From a virus, in IMG/VR virus record IMGVR_UViG_3300042878_001390, positions 1-34,054 of that record: a DNA stretch of 34,054 bases; one strand, written 5' to 3'. Positions 1-7,593 of this stretch are shown in pieces. The position numbers and the translations under genes are program-made. How positions within the stretch are numbered: the first letter of the stretch is position 1; each line of letters begins with the position of its first letter. A model generated the notes under the pieces. That model was not told the DNA's origin. It searched no databases and saw only the letters and a list, made by a program, of their open reading frames with translations.

Positions 1-1085
1 GTACTTCTAACAAGAAATACCAAGTGCGTGTACAAAACCAAGGAGTAAAACATGGAGATGGTACTGTCTACACTGTAAGAATGAACTCAGATGATCCTCA
101 AGCATTTATGCCTGTGAAGTATTTGAAACCAGGACAACAATGGGGTAAATTATTCTCTCAATATGAGGAAGCTGCTGAGCAATCAGGTTCAACTGTATTC
201 AGTTTACCAATTGCCTTCAGAAACAGAATGTCTAAGTACAGAAAAGAATACAGAATAACTGACTATGCTTCAACTGAAGTATTGGCTGTAGCTATTCCTG
301 ATTCTAAAGGTGCTTATCACAATTCATGGATGCGTTATGCTGAAGTTGAATATTGGCAACAATGGTACAGAGAAGTAGAACGTGGATATTGGTATTCAAG
401 ATCTGCAGATACTGTATTAGGAGCTAATGGAAGACCAGTAAGAATGGGTCCTGGAATCCAAGAACAATTGGAAGATTCTCATCAACACAGATATTCTCAC
501 TTAACTGCTAAGTTGATTGAAGAGTACTTGCAAGATATTTTCTATTCAAGAGTTAAGCCAGGTGCTGGAAGACAAGTTAAAGGTTTCACAGGAGAGTATG
601 GAATGTTACAATTCCACAGAGCTATCCAAGATTGGCAAAACAAGTCAGGGTTTATTAAAAATATTGAAGTTTACACTAACAAAGTGGCTAACTCAGTACA
701 CACTAATTCCCTTGAAGCTGGTTACCAATTCGTGAAATATAACATGGCTAATGGTGCATCACTTGAGTTAATCCACAATCCTCTTTATGATGATAGAGAG
801 ATTAACTTTGAAATTGATGAAGTTACAGGTTTCCCAATTGAGTCTCAAAGAATTACATTCTTAGACTTCTCAGGAGAATCTAAAAACTCAAACATCAAAA
901 TCATGAACAAGAAAGATGGTTTTGCCTTTACTTATGTTGAAGGTATGTATGGTCCTTATGGTCCTAAAAATGGTGGTTCTTCTGCACACTCTGGTTCTTA
1001 CTATGAAATGCACGTTGAAAAATCATGTGGTATCCATATCCATGACATCACTAAATGTGGAGAATTAATCTTATCTCGTAACTAA
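1..1085 (+). CDS. Major capsid protein, C-terminal part (5' truncated by the window edge)
   Basis: This is the crAss-like HK97-fold major capsid protein, which forms the icosahedral shell. The reading frame is open to the window edge (first full codon at position 3), so the GTG at 24 is an internal valine and not a start. About 360 residues are visible; the family is usually near 490-510, so roughly a quarter to a third lies upstream. Recognition rests on stretches typical of the crAss capsid protein, such as MPVKYLKPGQQWGKLFSQYE and the Trp/Tyr-rich WQQWYREVERGYWYSRSADT. The C-terminus carries a Cys/His cluster C-G-I-H-I-H-D-I-T-K-C (1026-1058) that could bind a metal. It is followed by a hairpin terminator and by three more probable capsid genes. 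It contains six of the window's rare CpGs, some of them in CGT Arg codons, unlike the AGA-dominated genes downstream. Confidence 0.9.
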   Translation, partial: TSNKKYQVRVQNQGVKHGDGTVYTVRMNSDDPQAFMPVKYLKPGQQWGKLFSQYEEAAEQSGSTVFSLPIAFRNRMSKYRKEYRITDYASTEVLAVAIPDSKGAYHNSWMRYAEVEYWQQWYREVERGYWYSRSADTVLGANGRPVRMGPGIQEQLEDSHQHRYSHLTAKLIEEYLQDIFYSRVKPGAGRQVKGFTGEYGMLQFHRAIQDWQNKSGFIKNIEVYTNKVANSVHTNSLEAGYQFVKYNMANGASLELIHNPLYDDREINFEIDEVTGFPIESQRITFLDFSGESKNSNIKIMNKKDGFAFTYVEGMYGPYGPKNGGSSAHSGSYYEMHVEKSCGIHIHDITKCGELILSRN

Positions 1086-1104
1086 GATTCTTATATAACT
1101 ACTA

Positions 1105-1130
1105 AAAAGCTCCTGTAACAAGGAGCTTTT
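1105..1130 (+). terminator. Stem-loop terminator or attenuator after the capsid gene
   Basis: A perfect 10-bp stem, AAAAGCTCCT (1105-1114) with AGGAGCTTTT (1121-1130), closes a GTAACA loop 19 nt after the capsid stop codon. The 3' arm ends in TTTT, followed by GG rather than a long T-run, so termination may be partial. A partial terminator would let the capsid protein be made in excess over the downstream genes. Confidence 0.7.
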
Positions 1131-1190
1131 GGTGGTAAAGGGAAAAAGGTTTCTCTAAAATAAGTTCATTAATTTAAAAAGAAAAAAATT

Positions 1191-1994
1191 ATGGCATCAG
1201 TTAAAGTTGAAGTTAGACCTATTGAGTCAAAAAGATGGCACAACAAAACAGGTCAGGAGTCTTTTACAAGACCCAAAAAAATCCAAGCATTAGTAGATGG
1301 TAGTACAATGAAGTATGCTACAGGCCTATCAGATGCGGATATTAAAGAATTAGCCAAGAAAGGTGTGAACTATGATTTATCAGCTCACTACAATTCAGAA
1401 GCACCTCACCCATTTTGGGATTCAGGTATGGCAATTATTAAGTTAGAGAACAATACTATGTTCTTTGATGCAGACAATGCTCTAGATTACATTAAGATCA
1501 GAGTAATGAAAGCAAGTAAGTATGTTGCCAATTCAATGGCAGAATATGATTTAGGTATGTGGCCAGAAGCTACTCATGTTATTTTTGATGAAGCAGAACA
1601 GGCTTCAGTAATGGCAAGTAAAGTGGAAACCAAAAATACTGCAATCATTGAAGCTTCTAAATTATCACTAGATAGAAAAGTACAATTGATACTTGTATTA
1701 GGTGGTAAGAATATGAAGAACCAATCTGCAGACTTTGTGGCTGTAGAGTTGGATAAAATCATAACTAAAGATGCAGGTGAGTTCTTAAGATATTTGAATA
1801 TGGATAAAAAACAAACAGCATCACATGCTCTTGTTTTGGAAGCATTACAAAAATCTGTATTGAGAAGAGAAGGTCAAAGAATCTTCCACATGGATTCTCC
1901 ATTAGGTATTGATGAAATTGAAGTTGCTGAGTACCTTTCAAAAGAAGAGAATCAGGATATTAAAATGTTGATATTGTCTAAGATTAATAACTAG
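1191..1994 (+). CDS. Conserved crAss-like structural/assembly protein next to the capsid gene
   Basis: 267 residues, soluble, with no signal peptide or membrane segment. I recognise the sequence style (N-terminal VKVEVRPIESKRWHNKTGQE, then RPKKIQALVDGSTMKYATGL) as a conserved protein found directly after the major capsid gene in crAss-like and related Bacteroidota phages, but I know no proven function. The N-terminal half (1-110) looks beta-rich with aromatic positions (HPFWDSG, NTMFFDA); the C-terminal half (130-267) is helical and charged. The context, between the capsid gene and other capsid-block genes and only 5 nt from the next, argues for a head or connector role. The start at 1191 follows an A-rich leader (AAAAAAATT), as for most genes here. 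It ends in TAG, one of only two TAG stops in the window. A minor capsid or head-completion protein is possible. Confidence 0.75.
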   Translation: MASVKVEVRPIESKRWHNKTGQESFTRPKKIQALVDGSTMKYATGLSDADIKELAKKGVNYDLSAHYNSEAPHPFWDSGMAIIKLENNTMFFDADNALDYIKIRVMKASKYVANSMAEYDLGMWPEATHVIFDEAEQASVMASKVETKNTAIIEASKLSLDRKVQLILVLGGKNMKNQSADFVAVELDKIITKDAGEFLRYLNMDKKQTASHALVLEALQKSVLRREGQRIFHMDSPLGIDEIEVAEYLSKEENQDIKMLILSKINN

Positions 1995-1999
1995 GAGTT

Positions 2000-2701
2000 A
2001 TGACAACCAGGGAAATGCATTATGACTTCAAACAGAAGTTTAACAAAATAGATAGCCAAAAAAATAAGGGACTTTTAGTTCCTGAAATAGATTGGTTATT
2101 AAATGAAGCTGCTGAACTATTTGTAAAAAAAGTAGCTCAGCCTAAAGCTTATAATGGCCTTGGTTTTGAATTATCTCAAAGATTAATTGAAGATATTAAA
2201 AGCATTGTTGTTGGAGGTGTTTGGCTTCCTGTAGTCAATAATGTTATTGCCTTACCTTCTAACTACTTATATTTTGCAAGATGCAGAGTAAAGTTATCTA
2301 AAGGAAATTGTAAAGGGCAAGAAGCAGTTCTTTATGTTAGAGAACACAGTGATCTTTTTGAAGAGAGTGAATTTTATAATAGTTCTTTTGAATGGAGAGA
2401 AGTTAATGGAATTTATGAAACTCAAGGTATCCAATCTTTTACAGATGGGACCTTTACAATAGATGAAGCAAAATTGTCTTATATACGCAAAATGGCTTAT
2501 ATGCATAATGCCCAAGATTTTGGGACAGGAAGCTATAACCATCCCTCAGGTGTTACCTTAACAGGTACTGTGAATTGTGATCTCCCAGACCACACCCATA
2601 GGGAAATTGTTGATATAGCAGTGATGCTTGCTGCAAGTGAAGTGCAAACTTCAGACTTACAAACTAAAGTTGGTAAGTTAGGTTTTAATCAGATTGTTTA
2701 A
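2000..2701 (+). CDS. Conserved crAss-like virion protein (possible head-tail connector)
   Basis: 233 residues, no membrane segment. The N-terminus MTTREMHYDFKQKFNKIDSQ and the following LVPEIDWLLNEAAELFVKKV match my memory of a conserved crAss-like protein in the capsid block. The helical N-terminus, a beta-rich middle (residues 60-130) and a helical end with EIVDIAVMLAASEVQTS resemble the architecture of connector/ring proteins of the T7 gp11 or P22 gp4 type, which suggests a head-tail adaptor; that is inference from layout only. It begins 5 nt after the previous stop, and an AGGAG string lies just 2 nt before the ATG, too close for a normal Shine-Dalgarno. It ends in TAA, 19 nt before the next gene. 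Confidence 0.72.
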   Translation: MTTREMHYDFKQKFNKIDSQKNKGLLVPEIDWLLNEAAELFVKKVAQPKAYNGLGFELSQRLIEDIKSIVVGGVWLPVVNNVIALPSNYLYFARCRVKLSKGNCKGQEAVLYVREHSDLFEESEFYNSSFEWREVNGIYETQGIQSFTDGTFTIDEAKLSYIRKMAYMHNAQDFGTGSYNHPSGVTLTGTVNCDLPDHTHREIVDIAVMLAASEVQTSDLQTKVGKLGFNQIV

Positions 2702-2720
2702 TTAATAAAAAATAGAAATT

Positions 2721-3938
2721 ATGAGTAATCGTAACAATGACGTTTTTCAAGTATTGCCTACTTCAGGTAACCAAGCTCTAGCAGCTAATGGTACTACAGT
2801 AGACAGTTTGTTGCCAGGGCAACTAGGTGTTTTTGATGCTAGCACAGGTTTAGCTTATGCTACTGCAGTTCCTGCAGGAACTAGAGGTTTAACTTTAGCT
2901 GTTGGTATTGGTAATGGAGTCTTAAGTGACATCAGAACTTCTGCTGGTCAATCTATCCAAACTAAAGGTATTACAGATTTAACTTTTCAACCTCACACTG
3001 CAGGTCAACCTATGAAGGTTACTGTAGGTAGTTTTAAAGCTGAATGTGATACTGAGTATGGAGTAAGAGTTGAATTCCGTAATGCAAAAATCAACAGAAT
3101 CCAAGGGTATAACCAATTTAGCAAAGCTTTTATGGTTACAACTCCTTGTTGTGATGATTGTGCTGAAGGATGTGGTTCTTTAGATGCCAATGTATTGACT
3201 CAGTTATTTATAGCTAGTATCAATGCTGACTTGTCTAAATTAGTTTTAGCTCAGGCTGTTGCAAGACAACCTTTGACTACTGCTACTCATGGAACTTCTG
3301 TGAACTATGCTACAGGTGCTGTAGTTTCTGCTGCTGATGTTGCACAATTAATTGTATTCAACTCAACTGCTTTAGCTTCTGCTCAAGTATTTGCTGATTT
3401 CCAATTAGTAAGTCAACCTTTGGCAATTGGAACTTACTGTTCTATCAACTTACATTACTACAAATTATTGGAAACAGTTTTAATTGTTTCTTTGATTGAA
3501 GGTTTTGGATGTTCAGGAGCAACTACTATCAACCAATACCCAGTGTATGAAGAAGGTAGTGGAGTAAATATCCAACAAAAAGAGTATCATGCATCAGGAT
3601 GGGCAGGTTCAGGACCTTATAAATTGTCTCAAGTAACAGGTATGGGGTATGAAAATATCAACTATCTTTCTGTAAAAGGAACTACTTATGATCAATTTAT
3701 TGTTCAGTACACTAACACTTCTGAATCAGGATGGTTAGAGTATGCTAATGTTCTTAGCACTGTGATTGCAATCCCAGAAGCTGATACAGTAACAAGACAA
3801 GCTGTTGCAACAATCTTTAACTCTTTCCTATCTTCTCAAGGATTTGAAAGTTTAATTGATGATGCTGCTGCTGCTAGCACTAACCCTGCTGTAGTAGAAC
3901 CAGTTATTACATCTGTTGCTACTGATGGTATAGCATAA
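2721..3938 (+). CDS. Probable auxiliary capsid (head decoration) protein
   Basis: 405 residues, Ala/Thr/Ser/Val-rich and predicted mostly beta, typical of capsid decoration proteins with Ig-like domains. The N-terminal domain (about 1-140: MSNRNNDVFQVLPTSGNQAL onward) is followed by a compact cysteine motif, C-C-D-D-C-A-E-G-C, near residues 142-150, and then by a longer domain with helical DANVLTQLFIASINADLSKL and beta strands. The last 30 residues are Ala-rich and probably disordered. Its place, last in the capsid block and directly before a strong terminator, fits the auxiliary capsid gene of crAss-like phages; I infer that role from position and composition. A head fibre is an alternative. 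CDS boundaries are secure: ATG after an A-rich leader, TAA stop. Confidence 0.6.
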   Translation: MSNRNNDVFQVLPTSGNQALAANGTTVDSLLPGQLGVFDASTGLAYATAVPAGTRGLTLAVGIGNGVLSDIRTSAGQSIQTKGITDLTFQPHTAGQPMKVTVGSFKAECDTEYGVRVEFRNAKINRIQGYNQFSKAFMVTTPCCDDCAEGCGSLDANVLTQLFIASINADLSKLVLAQAVARQPLTTATHGTSVNYATGAVVSAADVAQLIVFNSTALASAQVFADFQLVSQPLAIGTYCSINLHYYKLLETVLIVSLIEGFGCSGATTINQYPVYEEGSGVNIQQKEYHASGWAGSGPYKLSQVTGMGYENINYLSVKGTTYDQFIVQYTNTSESGWLEYANVLSTVIAIPEADTVTRQAVATIFNSFLSSQGFESLIDDAAAASTNPAVVEPVITSVATDGIA

Positions 3939-3964
3939 GGAAACTTAAAATAAAGCTATTTAAT

Positions 3965-3998
3965 AAAACATCTCTATTTCTATAGAGATGTTTTTTTT
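3965..3998 (+). terminator. Strong intrinsic terminator closing the capsid block
   Basis: A perfect 12-bp stem, AAAACATCTCTA (3965-3976) with TAGAGATGTTTT (3983-3994), and a 6-nt loop are followed by an eight-base T-run (3991-3998, overlapping the 3' arm). It is 26 nt after the stop of the probable auxiliary capsid gene and just before a promoter-like box, so it separates two transcription units. Confidence 0.88.
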
Positions 3999-4004
3999 AT
4001 TTTG

Positions 4005-4012
4005 TATATTTG
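4005..4012 (+). promoter_or_regulatory. Bacteroidota-type -7 promoter box for the surface-protein block
   Basis: TATATTTG matches the Bacteroides sigma-ABfr -7 consensus TAnnTTTG. It sits right after a terminator and 19 nt before the ATG at 4032, giving a leader of about 17 nt. No convincing -33 TTTG is present at the usual spacing. Confidence 0.55.
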
Positions 4013-4031
4013 ACACTTAAAACACTTTCCC

Positions 4032-5294
4032 ATGGCTTTGAATTACACATACTTAAAATACAAAGACACATACACACTTAAAAATAATGGAAGTGTGACT
4101 CTTACTTACTCAGTAAGTAAAGTGACTTGTGAAGCAACTACTGAAATAAAAACAGGTACAATCTTACCTGGACAGACTACAATCTTAAACTTTGTAGTAG
4201 ATGGAAAATACTCTGTTTACTTAGCTTCTTCTACTGAAACAGGTATTCCTATTATAATTAAATATTATAATAATCTACTTACTTCTTTTATTAGTATGGT
4301 AGAAGCAATTATATGTGGATGTAGTAAGTGTAATGATTGTGAAGAGTGTAACCAATGTGAAGATTATCTTGGTACATTTATGAAAGCTGAAGCTTTTAAT
4401 ACTCTTAATTATCCTGTCTATCAAGGATACATAAATCAAACAACTCAAGATTCTATTTGTTTATTTAGTGAACAAGTTTTATGTAGTTTATTACATGAAA
4501 AAGTATATGGAAATGTAGAGACAAAAGAAGTGATGTTAAGACTAATAAGTTTTTATTACTTAGGTTTTTATTATCAAGATAAGTTTTTAGCTATAGATGT
4601 ACAAGAGAAGGCTTATGTTACAGAAAAATATAAGTTTGATAAGATAGCAGCATGTATGAGAAAGTTAGGTATTATACCTACAGACCCTTTATTCATGACT
4701 ACAACAACTACTGTTGCACCTATTACAACTTTGGCACCTACTACAAGCACTAGTACTAGTACTAGTACTACAAGCACTAGTACAACAACAACGAGTACTA
4801 CTACCACTACTGCAGCACCTTCTTGTAATTTAGCAGGTACAGCAGCATTAGTAACAACTCCTACTACAGCAGCCCCTACTACTACTCCTACAACTGCACC
4901 AACAACTACTGTAGCACCAACAACTGTAGCTCCTACTACTTCAAGTACAACAACTAGTACAAGTACTACTACTACAACAGTTTCCCCAATACCTGAAGGT
5001 ACACAATTATCTGTTATAACTCAAGGATATACTACAGCTCAATTAGCTTGTAATAACTATACAAGTAATGCAGGAAATACAGGTGGAGTAGGAACAGCAG
5101 GACCTGTTTATGTTGTAGGCAGTATAGTTTACAATACTAATGGTACTCCTTTTGTAGGTAATCCAAATTTATACTATATAATCACTGCATATATTAATAT
5201 AACTCCAGGTCTAGAGAGTACTTCTCGTATTAATGCTTTAGGTGTTATTACATCTGTAAATACTTTAGATTGTTTAGCTATCAATATAAACTAA
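4032..5294 (+). CDS. Surface protein with Cys-cluster and two mucin-like Thr-rich linkers
   Basis: 420 residues in five parts. Residues 1-90 form a beta-rich domain. Residues 95-115 hold seven cysteines as CxC, CxxC and similar pairs (CGCSKCNDCEECNQC), a likely metal site or disulfide knot. Residues 115-222 are helical, with many Tyr/Phe. Two Thr-rich stalks (about 223-263 and 274-318) are built of T, S, A, P and V with no charge. A C-terminal beta domain (about 320-420) includes an AC-x-x-Y element and GSIVYNTNGTPF. Such stalks separate a virion-anchored N-terminus from an outward-facing tip. It is the first gene after a terminator and promoter box. It is probably a head or tail fibre; I know no proven function. 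The C-terminal module resembles that of the next gene. Confidence 0.72.
   Translation: MALNYTYLKYKDTYTLKNNGSVTLTYSVSKVTCEATTEIKTGTILPGQTTILNFVVDGKYSVYLASSTETGIPIIIKYYNNLLTSFISMVEAIICGCSKCNDCEECNQCEDYLGTFMKAEAFNTLNYPVYQGYINQTTQDSICLFSEQVLCSLLHEKVYGNVETKEVMLRLISFYYLGFYYQDKFLAIDVQEKAYVTEKYKFDKIAACMRKLGIIPTDPLFMTTTTTVAPITTLAPTTSTSTSTSTTSTSTTTTSTTTTTAAPSCNLAGTAALVTTPTTAAPTTTPTTAPTTTVAPTTVAPTTSSTTTSTSTTTTTVSPIPEGTQLSVITQGYTTAQLACNNYTSNAGNTGGVGTAGPVYVVGSIVYNTNGTPFVGNPNLYYIITAYINITPGLESTSRINALGVITSVNTLDCLAININ
4698..4820 (+). repeat. ACN microsatellite encoding Thr-rich stalk 1
   Basis: Degenerate triplet tract of ACT/ACA (Thr) with AGT/AGC (Ser) and GCA-CCT (Ala-Pro) punctuation, including a clean ACTAGT hexamer run near 4747-4769. 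It encodes about 41 residues. Loss or gain of triplets keeps the frame. Confidence 0.85.
4851..4986 (+). repeat. ACN microsatellite encoding Thr-rich stalk 2
   Basis: Second Thr/Pro/Ala stalk of the same protein, about 45 residues, with recurring T-T-T-x-A-P units and a terminal run of Thr/Ser. It is separated from stalk 1 by a ten-residue spacer that contains a single Cys. Confidence 0.85.
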
Positions 5295-5326
5295 TAAAAA
5301 TATTAAATAAACTAATACTAGATATT

Positions 5327-5929
5327 ATGACAGTCTTAATAACACTTACAACAGCAGGAACTTCATTAGGTTTCTTTGATTTATACTCAAATGCAAATGG
5401 TTATACAATTCCTTTTGCAACTAATGTATCTAAAGCAACTTTATTGGCAGGGTACACTAGTAGTGCAGTACCTGAAGGGACAACTATGATACAAGTAAAA
5501 TCTTTAGGGGTTTGTACTAATTCTATATATGTAACTGTTACAGGTATAACAACAACTACCTCAACAACAACAAGTACAACTACTACTACCACTACAACAA
5601 CAACCACTACTACTACTACAACTGTTCCTCCTACTTTAGATTGTTCATTAAATGGGACAGCAGTTAGTCAACCTAATGGATGTAATATTACCAGTTCAAT
5701 AGTATTAGCTCAAGGAACTAGTTCAGGAGATGCTTGTACTAAATTTGCTACTCCTGCTAATAGATCCACTTATTATACTTTTGATGGCAGTAGTTTTGCA
5801 AGTACTGATGGTCTTAATCAAACCCCTATTTGTACACAAAGAGCAAGTTCTGGGTGGTACTCAAATGGAATCATATCTAGATACTTTGATAATGCTACAG
5901 GTAATTTTAATACTCCAGTAGGATGTTAA
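5327..5929 (+). CDS. Thr-stalk surface protein, paralogue A
   Basis: 200 residues from the ATG at 5327. An in-frame ATG at 5270 would overlap the previous gene by 25 nt and add a peptide without similarity to the paralogue, whose start corresponds to 5327. The N-terminal domain (1-74: MTVLITLTTAGTSLGFFDLY and on) is closely similar to that of the next gene and looks like a small beta-sandwich anchor. Then come about 28 residues of nearly pure Thr (5549-5632), and a C-terminal domain (about 103-200) with DACTKFATP, YYTFDGSSFAST and a closing Cys, related to the C-terminal module of the preceding gene. Probable fibre or adhesin; its binding partner is unknown. Confidence 0.72.
   Translation: MTVLITLTTAGTSLGFFDLYSNANGYTIPFATNVSKATLLAGYTSSAVPEGTTMIQVKSLGVCTNSIYVTVTGITTTTSTTTSTTTTTTTTTTTTTTTTVPPTLDCSLNGTAVSQPNGCNITSSIVLAQGTSSGDACTKFATPANRSTYYTFDGSSFASTDGLNQTPICTQRASSGWYSNGIISRYFDNATGNFNTPVGC
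5549..5632 (+). repeat. ACN microsatellite encoding Thr-rich stalk 3
   Basis: About 25 Thr codons (ACA, ACT, ACC mixed) interrupted only by two serines and closed by Val-Pro-Pro. This is the purest poly-Thr tract in the window. The codon mixing lowers but does not remove slippage potential. Confidence 0.85.
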
Positions 5930-5966
5930 TAATGAATTTTTATAAATATTATAAAATCAAACTAAA

Positions 5967-6644
5967 ATGACAGTTTTAATCACATTGACAACAGCAGGAA
6001 CTTCTACAGGTCCTTTTAACCTCTACTCAAATGTAGATGGTTATGCAGTCCCATTTGAGACTAATGTAAATAAAGGAAACTTAGTAGCAGGATATACTAG
6101 TACATTAGTTCCTGCAGGAGCAACTACAATACAGGTAAGGTCTTTAGGAGTATGTACCAATGGGATAAACTTGACTATTACAGGAGGAACTACTACTACT
6201 AGTACAACCAGTACTACAACTACTAGTACTACTACAACTACAGTGGCACCTACTACTAGTACAACAACTACAAGTACTACTACTACAACTACAGAAGCTC
6301 CTTTTAATTCAGTAGAGTTTTTTGGAGATGAACTTCCTGCTTATGGAGGAATTTCTGATGGGGGTTACCAATTAACTGGGACTGTGGAAATAATAGGAAG
6401 TCCTGCTACTTTTACGGCTTATGTGTACCTGCCTAGTGAACTTCTAGGATCTGTTTCTAATGATTTTAATATAGGAGGTGGTGGTGGCCTAAGTAGATAT
6501 GTAGAGTTAGTGTCTCCAAATTCAGGAAATGCATACTCACCAACTATGACATTTCCTGCAGGTGTCTATAGTTGGACATTAACTATTCAGTATAGTGGAG
6601 GAGCAGGAGGAGGAAGTGAAGCTGGAGTAAATTGGGTACAATAA
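5967..6644 (+). CDS. Thr-stalk surface protein, paralogue B
   Basis: 225 residues. The N-terminal 75 residues (MTVLITLTTAGTSTGPFNLY and on) duplicate the previous gene's anchor: both have an LYSN-x-x-GY-x-x-PF-x-TNV core and an LGVCTN element. A Thr/Ser stalk with one VAPTTS interruption (6189-6302) follows. The C-terminal domain (about 113-225) is unrelated to paralogue A: Gly-rich, predicted beta-sandwich, with VEFFGDELPAYGG and a GGGGG loop. This is a duplication in which the tip has been exchanged, typical of adhesin modules. The start follows an A-rich leader (AAACTAAAATG). The glycosyltransferase begins 21 nt downstream. Confidence 0.72.
   Translation: MTVLITLTTAGTSTGPFNLYSNVDGYAVPFETNVNKGNLVAGYTSTLVPAGATTIQVRSLGVCTNGINLTITGGTTTTSTTSTTTTSTTTTTVAPTTSTTTTSTTTTTTEAPFNSVEFFGDELPAYGGISDGGYQLTGTVEIIGSPATFTAYVYLPSELLGSVSNDFNIGGGGGLSRYVELVSPNSGNAYSPTMTFPAGVYSWTLTIQYSGGAGGGSEAGVNWVQ
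6189..6302 (+). repeat. ACN microsatellite encoding Thr-rich stalk 4
   Basis: About 38 codons, almost all Thr or Ser, with VAP in the middle and EAP at the end. It corresponds in position to stalk 3 of the paralogue but differs in length and Ser content. Confidence 0.85.
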
Positions 6645-6665
6645 TAAATGTAAAATAATTAATTT

Positions 6666-7592
6666 ATGAGATATATTTGTGCACAACCTGCAAATAATTT
6701 TTATACTTGGCAGGTAGAAGTAGTAATAAATAATTTTAAAAAACAGGGTGTTAACCCTAATAAGATTGACATCCTTTGTGCAATAGATGATAATGTAATT
6801 CCTGAAGAATGGAAAAAGTTACAAAATCATTACAATACAGTTAGGTTCTTTTTTTATAATGATACTAGAGTAGATAAAAGTTATATTCCTTCTATCTATT
6901 TTAATCTTATGAGTAACCACATGAAAGCAAACCCAGACTTAATAGGTCAAAGGTTGTTTCTTCATGATAGTGATATAATTTTTACAAGGCCACCTGAAGT
7001 AGATTGGGCAATGCCAGGTAAAGTTTGGTACTTAAGTGATACTAACTCATACATCAACTATGATTACATACAACAAAAAGGTAATCAGATTTATGAAGAT
7101 ATGTGTGAAATTATAGGTATAGATAAGTTAGTACCTAAACTAATGAACAGTAATTCAGGAGGAGCTCAATATATAACTATTGGAGAATCTTTTGAATTTT
7201 GGGACAAAGTAGAGAGTGATAGTGTCAAACTTTATTCTTACTTTTGTCATACTGAAAATCTCTACATCAAAAAGTATGAAGGAGATTTTCCAATCCAAAA
7301 ATGGACAGCAGGAATGTGGTCTATTCTTTGGAATACTTGGTTAAAAGGCTATGAAACAAAAGTGGATTCTAGACTTAATTTTGGTTGGAGTACAGACCCT
7401 ATCTCCTCAATAGAAAAATACTGGATACTTCACAATGCAGGAGTTTCTTCATCAGACATAGATTTATTCTTTAAAGGTAATTACATAAATGAGTTACCTT
7501 ATAATAAGAGTCTAAATGTAGATACAAATAGATCTAGTTCATATTATTGGAGTGAAGTTCAAGAAACAGGAAAACAAACAATACTGATATAA
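6666..7592 (+). CDS. DxD-type glycosyltransferase (GT-A-like)
   Basis: 308 residues, cytoplasmic, with no signal or membrane segment. I recognise a family of phage-borne glycosyltransferases by the start MRYICAQPANNFYTWQVEVV and by HDSDIIFTRPP. The D101-S102-D103 motif is the metal/nucleotide-sugar binding DxD of GT-A enzymes; a beta strand (FLHDSDIIF) precedes it as expected. NSNSGGAQY (about 162-170) and the WTAGMW/HNAG elements in the C-terminal half are plausible acceptor or sugar pocket residues. Donor and acceptor are unknown. It follows three Thr-rich stalk proteins and is 1 nt from a methyltransferase, which points to modification of those proteins; a host glycan or DNA target is the alternative. 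All expected parts appear intact. Confidence 0.8.
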   Translation: MRYICAQPANNFYTWQVEVVINNFKKQGVNPNKIDILCAIDDNVIPEEWKKLQNHYNTVRFFFYNDTRVDKSYIPSIYFNLMSNHMKANPDLIGQRLFLHDSDIIFTRPPEVDWAMPGKVWYLSDTNSYINYDYIQQKGNQIYEDMCEIIGIDKLVPKLMNSNSGGAQYITIGESFEFWDKVESDSVKLYSYFCHTENLYIKKYEGDFPIQKWTAGMWSILWNTWLKGYETKVDSRLNFGWSTDPISSIEKYWILHNAGVSSSDIDLFFKGNYINELPYNKSLNVDTNRSSSYYWSEVQETGKQTILI

Positions 7593-7593
7593 T

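Noticed and set aside
24-1085. Complete capsid gene starting at GTG 24
   Set aside because: The frame is open upstream to the window edge, and about a quarter to a third of the family length is missing, so the GTG codes for an internal valine.
5270-5326. Upstream ATG at 5270 as start of the Thr-stalk paralogue A
   Set aside because: It lies inside the preceding gene and adds a peptide absent from the paralogous protein, whose start corresponds to 5327.
4613-5607. Minus-strand frames rich in Val (about 4613-4807 and 5401-5607)
   Set aside because: They are the reverse complement of the Thr-coding ACN tracts (GTN read as Val), low in complexity and without a promoter or start context; not genes.
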